Assembly (NCBI GenBank): GCA_017993505.1
Contig: JAGOMP010000014.1
Span: 13,081-52,546 of the forward strand
Direction of reading: 5' to 3'
From: Planctomycetota bacterium
GTDB taxonomy: Bacteria > Planctomycetota > Uabimicrobiia > Uabimicrobiales > JABWCH01
DNA: 39,466 nucleotides
Part shown: positions 35,288 to 39,466 of the stretch, piece by piece
Position numbering within the stretch: the first letter of the stretch is position 1
Layout of the letters: each line of letters starts with the position of its first letter
Position numbers and translations under genes: made by a program
The notes under the pieces: generated by a model
What the model was told of the DNA's origin: nothing
What the model saw: the letters and a program-made list of their open reading frames with translations, nothing else
The model's database searches: none

Positions 35288-35944
35288 ATGAAAAAACAAA
35301 ATGGTTTTACATTATGCGAACTAATTGTAGTTATGGCAGTCAGTAGTATCTTAGCATCTATGACATTAACAGCGCTTAGTGGCTTGAAACAACAAGCTTG
35401 CATCATAGAATGTCGTAGTAATTTAAGACAATTGGGAATTGCATTTCATATGTACATCCTTGATCATAAAGGTGCATTGCCACATCCAGACAAAAATAGT
35501 GATGAAACAAAAAATACATGTTGGTTTGATAGAATCGATGTATATCTAGGCGAATCTAACTTACATACTATCAAGCAATGTCCAGCTTGGGAACATTATT
35601 CTAAATATAAAGACACGCCAGACCAACATAGTATAAAAATGAACGGTGCTCTTGGCTCGCCAGAACGTCCCTACACTAATAAAAAATATCTAACTTTCTA
35701 TGATAGAACTCCTTCGTGCATCGTTTTACTAGTTGATGGACGAACAGATTATCCATTCTACAAATATACAGATACAAGCATAAAACGCCCTTATAAAGAC
35801 ATTGCCAATCGACACAATGGCGGTGCCAATCTACTATTCTTAGATGGTTCTACTCAATACGTTCCAGCTATACAACAAGGAATTGCTACAGAATCTATTG
35901 GCTGGCACCAACCTAGTGATTTTATTTGGCATACTAAAAAATAA
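35288..35944 (+). CDS. Prepilin-like protein with H-X9-DG C-terminal motif
   Basis: This 218-residue protein has a prepilin leader MKKQNG-FTLCELIVVMAVSS (cut after G6, Glu at mature +5), then CRSNLRQLGIAFHMYILDHKGALPH and a C-terminal H176-N-G-G-A-N-L-L-F-L-D186-G, the H-X9-DG signature. These pseudopilin-like proteins are greatly expanded in planctomycetes, Verrucomicrobia and Lentisphaerae, where their role is poorly known. The protein would be exported and processed by prepilin peptidase. ATG 35288 has AAAGGA upstream. A small coiled-coil gene follows after 27 bp. Confidence 0.88.
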   Translation: MKKQNGFTLCELIVVMAVSSILASMTLTALSGLKQQACIIECRSNLRQLGIAFHMYILDHKGALPHPDKNSDETKNTCWFDRIDVYLGESNLHTIKQCPAWEHYSKYKDTPDQHSIKMNGALGSPERPYTNKKYLTFYDRTPSCIVLLVDGRTDYPFYKYTDTSIKRPYKDIANRHNGGANLLFLDGSTQYVPAIQQGIATESIGWHQPSDFIWHTKK

Positions 35945-35971
35945 CATAACACTACAAAAAGGAAAAAAACT

Positions 35972-36424
35972 ATGAAAATACAATACATCTACTTATTTTT
36001 CATCATCATAACTTGTTTAGTAGGATTTTCTATTTCTATTTTTTCTTCTGCAAATGATATAAACATAGAATCCTATATTGCTCAAATTCAAAGATTAGAA
36101 CAAAGAAACAATATTCTACAAGAAAAAATCCAATGCTTAGAAACAAATCATCAAACATTACAAACAGAAATAAAAAAATTACAAGATCAAATTCTTATTT
36201 TAGAAACTCACTCCCAAGAACTTTGGATACAAGAATTTATAGAACTTACTGACAAACAAAAACTTGCAATCTGTAAAATATATCAAATAAATCGTGCAGA
36301 ATATAAACATCTATCTGATATGCAATACAACCTTTACATACGGACACAAATTGAAAAATGCTTAACAATAGAACAATGCATTCTCTATCAACAAGAATTA
36401 AACAAAAGAGACAAAATTTTCTAA
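35972..36424 (+). CDS. Small anchored coiled-coil protein
   Basis: This 150-residue protein has an N-terminal hydrophobic segment (about 5-25), which is a signal anchor or signal peptide ending near SSAND. A coiled coil spans about 32-85, and a helical C-terminus has KQKLAICKIYQINRAEYKHL and two cysteines (positions about 130 and 136). No family was recognised. ATG 35972 has AAAAAGGA upstream. It probably belongs to the same transcript as the prepilin-like gene. It could be a periplasmic partner of that protein; the evidence is linkage only. Confidence 0.75.
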   Translation: MKIQYIYLFFIIITCLVGFSISIFSSANDINIESYIAQIQRLEQRNNILQEKIQCLETNHQTLQTEIKKLQDQILILETHSQELWIQEFIELTDKQKLAICKIYQINRAEYKHLSDMQYNLYIRTQIEKCLTIEQCILYQQELNKRDKIF

Positions 36425-36583
36425 AACAACATACCTTTATATTGAAAATGAATATTGAAATAATGCATGCTATACAAACAAAATCGTAGCAGATAAAAAA
36501 TCATACTAAAAAAAACAAGCATTTTTTTATAAACTATGATATATTAAAATAAAAACACAAAGTCCATCATAAAGGGAAATCAT

Positions 36584-39139
36584 ATGCAAATTTTTCAAGG
36601 TTCACCTCAAGAATTAAAAGAAAAATACAATCTTGCTCCGATGGTAATTGTTTGGATTGGCATTCTTCGTTCTAAAAACTATCTTACTACTGAGCCATTT
36701 CTTGAATTATGTACTCCTAATGGACCCCTCGAACCACTCATCAAAGATCGAACTTTACAAAGTGTGCTGGATAAGCCCTCTGAATTTGAAAAACTACAAG
36801 CTCAATATGATCCAGAACGTCACTATCCTATCGTGATTTTAGATAAAGGCACACATAAAGTTCTTGCATTAGAAGCAGAAGTGCTTTCAGAAGCAGGATG
36901 GAAAAAAGACGTCCAAGAACTTGGTTTGCAAACTACCTCGAACAAGCAAATAGAACTACAAATTCCAGGCATTGACAACCTTTTTCCATCCCAAGAAATG
37001 GCACGTCTAAAAATGGTTCTAGCAACTGCAGTTCGTTCGGAAGAAAAAATCGAAGCCATTCGTAAAATCAGCCTTTCCCCCATTTCACAACAAGAAAAAA
37101 GCTTACTTTTTCTACATGCACTCATGGATGCAGACCGTCTTGTTCGATTAGAAGCCATTTTAGCCTTAGGTAGACTTGGTCTATCTCAAGAAATTGTTCA
37201 TGGTATGGAAATTTTAAACCAAGTAGACCCATTACAACAAAAATACGCATTAAATACTTTAGGTACACTTTTTTCTAAAGCCAACGACATGGCGCAAGCT
37301 TCTATTCTACAAATTTTACTCACTATTCTTACAGATAAAGAATATAAACATTGTGCTGCTAATATGTTTCAAGCATTCACAAAAATTATTCCCATACTAT
37401 CTAGTGAAAACATTGTGATACTAGAAAAAATCATGAGTGGTACTATTTTACTCTTGCTAGAACAATTAGACGACAGACAAGAAGAAGCAGAAAAACTTTT
37501 TCATGCTATTGCTATAAAAAACGAGCAACTCCTACATATATTCCTTTCAAAAGAAATCGAAAAAGCAGACAAAGCACGTCTTCGAGCCTTTTTACTTCTT
37601 ATTCTCATAGAAAATAACGTTCCTATTACAGAATCCCTTTTGGAAAAAATTGTATTTGAAGTTGGTTTAGGCGATGAACTAGATACAATCTACACTCGAC
37701 TCAATTATTCATTAATATGCCAAGGAGAAAAAGCCGTTCCTGCACTCTTAAAACGATTTGACCAATCTATTCGCGTGACAGAACGCATTTCTATTATCCA
37801 CCTACTAGATCAAATCCACGAAAAACATACAACAAGCACTACTTGGTACAACCAAGTTTTAAAAATATTCATCAAAGTATTTCCTAGTGCACCAGAAGAA
37901 CTTCGCTTTTCTATGATGGACAGTTGGCTTATTCTTGACAAACACGTGAAAAACTCACTAAAAACAGAATTTGCTGAAGAAACACTTTTGGAAGTTCATA
38001 AACCAAGACTAGATCAATACGCTTCTGCTGTTAAATCACTACTTTGCAATTTAAAAAAACCAGCCATTGCAGCCTTATTGCGATTTTTAAAAAATCCCTT
38101 GCATCCCTCACAAGCTGTCCAATGTGGCGATATCCTAGCAGATGTTATTATCACACTTTCTAAAAAAGAAAAAACAGATTGGAAAAAAATATATGACTTT
38201 TGTCAAAAATCTATTAAAAATAAATTTGACTGCGAAGGACGCCTATTTCTTGTTTTAGGAAAAATGACACATTCAGAAGCATGCAATGAAGAAACAACAG
38301 AAGACATTGGCGACTACCTATTTCTCCATCTATGCAAAACATCATTTCCTTTTCTTATCCTTGAAGCACTTGGCTGGTCTGCTTCTTCACCCTTTGCAAC
38401 TTGGGAACATAAAACAGAAGTAGTGCAACTATACCAAACACTCATGGATCGAAAACTTCCTAAACAACTTTCTCAAGAATATCACTTAGAAAAAGGTATA
38501 ATCTATGCCTTTGATGCAAAAACAACAGCCTATACAGACCTACTCCCTAGCATTTTACAAGGATTCCAACGAATTGGATTGGCACAAGAAACACCTAACT
38601 CCTTACGCCAAGTTATTGTACAATATCTACTTAAAAAATGGCAAGCCATTATAACTACAAAAATCATTTGGAGTCCCAAAAACACTACAGACCTTGCAGA
38701 AGTACTCACCAACTTATGCTTAGACCAACATCTAAACAACAAAGACAAAGCCACCATCGTCGAAGCACTATACAAGAAAATCGACATATTCTTTGTGGCA
38801 CAACTTCTCACAAAACTCCTTGCTAATATTCACATTCCAGAAATCATTGACACAGCTCAAAAAACAACAGAAACACTCCTTGACTTTATACAATCTAATG
38901 ATTATAAAAGTCCAGAAGACAGAGAAGACCTACTGAACTGCATCAGTCAACTTATCCAATCTCCTAAACTTGCACCTACTAAAAAAGCAACAGACAATTT
39001 ACGAGAAAAATTACTTTACGCACTATACGAAGGATTGCGAGACGAAATCCACGGAGTACAAGATACATTACGACAATTACAAACCTCCCCCTATCTTACC
39101 AAAAAACAAAAAACAGAAATCGCCCGACGCCTTGCATAA
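36584..39139 (+). CDS. Large helical-repeat (HEAT-like) protein
   Basis: This 851-residue cytoplasmic protein has no signal peptide. Residues about 1-125 form a separate alpha/beta domain (PMVIVWIGILRSK, HYPIVILDKGTHKVLALEAEVLSEAGW). The rest is a long run of paired helices of HEAT/ARM style, clearest at LLFLHALMDADRLVRLEAILALGRLG (about 177-202). Such solenoids serve as protein-binding scaffolds. No catalytic motif was seen and no function can be given. ATG 36584 has AAAGGG upstream. The 159-bp gap before it shows no definite promoter or terminator, so it may continue the prepilin transcript. Its last 13 codons, stop included, are repeated directly downstream. Confidence 0.8.
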   Translation: MQIFQGSPQELKEKYNLAPMVIVWIGILRSKNYLTTEPFLELCTPNGPLEPLIKDRTLQSVLDKPSEFEKLQAQYDPERHYPIVILDKGTHKVLALEAEVLSEAGWKKDVQELGLQTTSNKQIELQIPGIDNLFPSQEMARLKMVLATAVRSEEKIEAIRKISLSPISQQEKSLLFLHALMDADRLVRLEAILALGRLGLSQEIVHGMEILNQVDPLQQKYALNTLGTLFSKANDMAQASILQILLTILTDKEYKHCAANMFQAFTKIIPILSSENIVILEKIMSGTILLLLEQLDDRQEEAEKLFHAIAIKNEQLLHIFLSKEIEKADKARLRAFLLLILIENNVPITESLLEKIVFEVGLGDELDTIYTRLNYSLICQGEKAVPALLKRFDQSIRVTERISIIHLLDQIHEKHTTSTTWYNQVLKIFIKVFPSAPEELRFSMMDSWLILDKHVKNSLKTEFAEETLLEVHKPRLDQYASAVKSLLCNLKKPAIAALLRFLKNPLHPSQAVQCGDILADVIITLSKKEKTDWKKIYDFCQKSIKNKFDCEGRLFLVLGKMTHSEACNEETTEDIGDYLFLHLCKTSFPFLILEALGWSASSPFATWEHKTEVVQLYQTLMDRKLPKQLSQEYHLEKGIIYAFDAKTTAYTDLLPSILQGFQRIGLAQETPNSLRQVIVQYLLKKWQAIITTKIIWSPKNTTDLAEVLTNLCLDQHLNNKDKATIVEALYKKIDIFFVAQLLTKLLANIHIPEIIDTAQKTTETLLDFIQSNDYKSPEDREDLLNCISQLIQSPKLAPTKKATDNLREKLLYALYEGLRDEIHGVQDTLRQLQTSPYLTKKQKTEIARRLA

Positions 39140-39178
39140 AAAAAACAAAAAATAAAAATCGCCCGACTCCTTGCATAA
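39101..39178 (+). repeat. 39-bp tandem duplication of the gene's last 13 codons and stop
   Basis: Copy 1 (39101-39139) encodes KKQKTEIARRLA and stop. Copy 2 (39140-39178) is in the same frame and would encode KKQKIKIARLLA and stop. They differ at three of 39 positions. Reading through the first stop would therefore add 13 residues very like the native tail. Confidence 0.95.
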
Positions 39179-39202
39179 AAAAACAAAGTATTTGCATTTT
39201 TC

Positions 39203-39246
39203 AAATTGCCCTAGGCAGGCAACTGCTCTAGGGCAATTTATTTTTT
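39203..39246 (+). terminator. Strong terminator with GCAA tetraloop
   Basis: AAATTGCCCTAG (39203-39214) pairs with CTAGGGCAATTT (39228-39239). The inner GCAG/CTGC closes a GCAA loop, with one bulged T, and T6 follows after one A. Confidence 0.92.
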
Positions 39247-39254
39247 GGAGGCAA

Positions 39255-39466
39255 ATATTGCTCTGGGGATTTACTCTGGGGATTTACTCTGGGGAGGTTG
39301 CTCTGGGGATTTACTCTGGGGAGGTAAATGTTGCTCTGGGGATTTGCTCTGAGTTACTCTGGGGGGGTAACTTGCTCTGAGGAGGCAATGTTGCTCTGGG
39401 GAGTTATTTTGCTCTGGGGAGGTTGCTCTGGGGAGGAAAGTTGCTCTGGGGAGGTTGCTCTGGGGC
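39255..39466. repeat. G-rich tandem array, TTGCTCTGGGGA units, runs off the window
   Basis: More than ten copies of (T)TGCTCTGGGGA or TACTCTGGGGA are separated by GG, GGTAAATG, TTT and similar joints, with a period mostly of 13-21 bp. Every unit has a run of four or more G on the plus strand, in an otherwise A/T-rich window. The 3' arm of the terminator just upstream (TGCTCTAGGGCAATTTA) looks like a diverged unit. The array is cut by the window end. Confidence 0.92.

Overview
The window is strongly A+T-rich chromosomal DNA from a Gram-negative bacterium. KdsB implies KDO-containing lipopolysaccharide, and there are outer-membrane style lipoproteins and prepilins. A prepilin-like protein with an H-X9-DG tail (35288-35944), FHA-domain proteins and a multidomain class III cyclase suggest the PVC superphylum, planctomycete-like. 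That placement is an inference from family content; no rRNA or marker phylogeny is available here. No phage, transposase, integrase or CRISPR locus is visible.

Layout. 1-4542: a repeat leader, an M20 amidohydrolase and a secreted type I pullulanase. 4543-8002: a promoter and a two-gene operon encoding a PQS-repeat protein and a ClpX-like AAA+ unfoldase. 8297-10537: a fused NDP-forming acyl-CoA synthetase. 10818-15907 (minus): a PaaK-like adenylate-forming enzyme, a zinc-ribbon/FHA/GAF/cyclase protein and a UbiB-family kinase, probably one operon. 16033-18625 (minus): kdsB, two identical tRNA-Asn genes and glgC. 18773-21322: hemW (plus) converging on a GT-C-like membrane glycosyltransferase (minus). 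21526-22437: tRNA-Ser(CGA) and a HIT protein. 22698-26167: an operon of GspJ-like prepilin, small FHA protein and a degenerate histidine-kinase-like membrane protein. 26660-29920 (minus): an AMP-ligase/ACP/alpha-oxoamine synthase fusion. 30180-34752 (minus): a TPR/HELGH lipoprotein, an ABC exporter and an anchored coiled-coil protein. 35288-39139: an H-X9-DG prepilin-like protein, a small coiled-coil protein and a large helical-repeat protein.

Two features stand out at the DNA level. First, most larger intergenic gaps hold their own unrelated tandem array (62, 77, 37-39 and about 15 bp units, plus degenerate ones). Second, several gene ends are tandemly duplicated together with their start or stop codons: the M20 start, the pullulanase leader, the glgC 3' end, the 30180 gene 3' end and the 39139 gene 3' end. 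The genome seems to generate short tandem duplications often, and these persist and decay outside coding sequence.

Functionally, glgC and the pullulanase point to alpha-glucan storage and use. kdsB, the MsbA-type exporter and the GT-C enzyme point to envelope glycolipid work. The AMP-ligase/ACP/oxoamine synthase fusion could make a sphingoid-like or other long-chain amino ketone. The best candidates for undescribed biology are the PQS-repeat/ClpX-like pair, the prepilin/FHA/pseudokinase operon, the trimodular synthase, and the HELGH-lipoprotein/ABC/coiled-coil operon.
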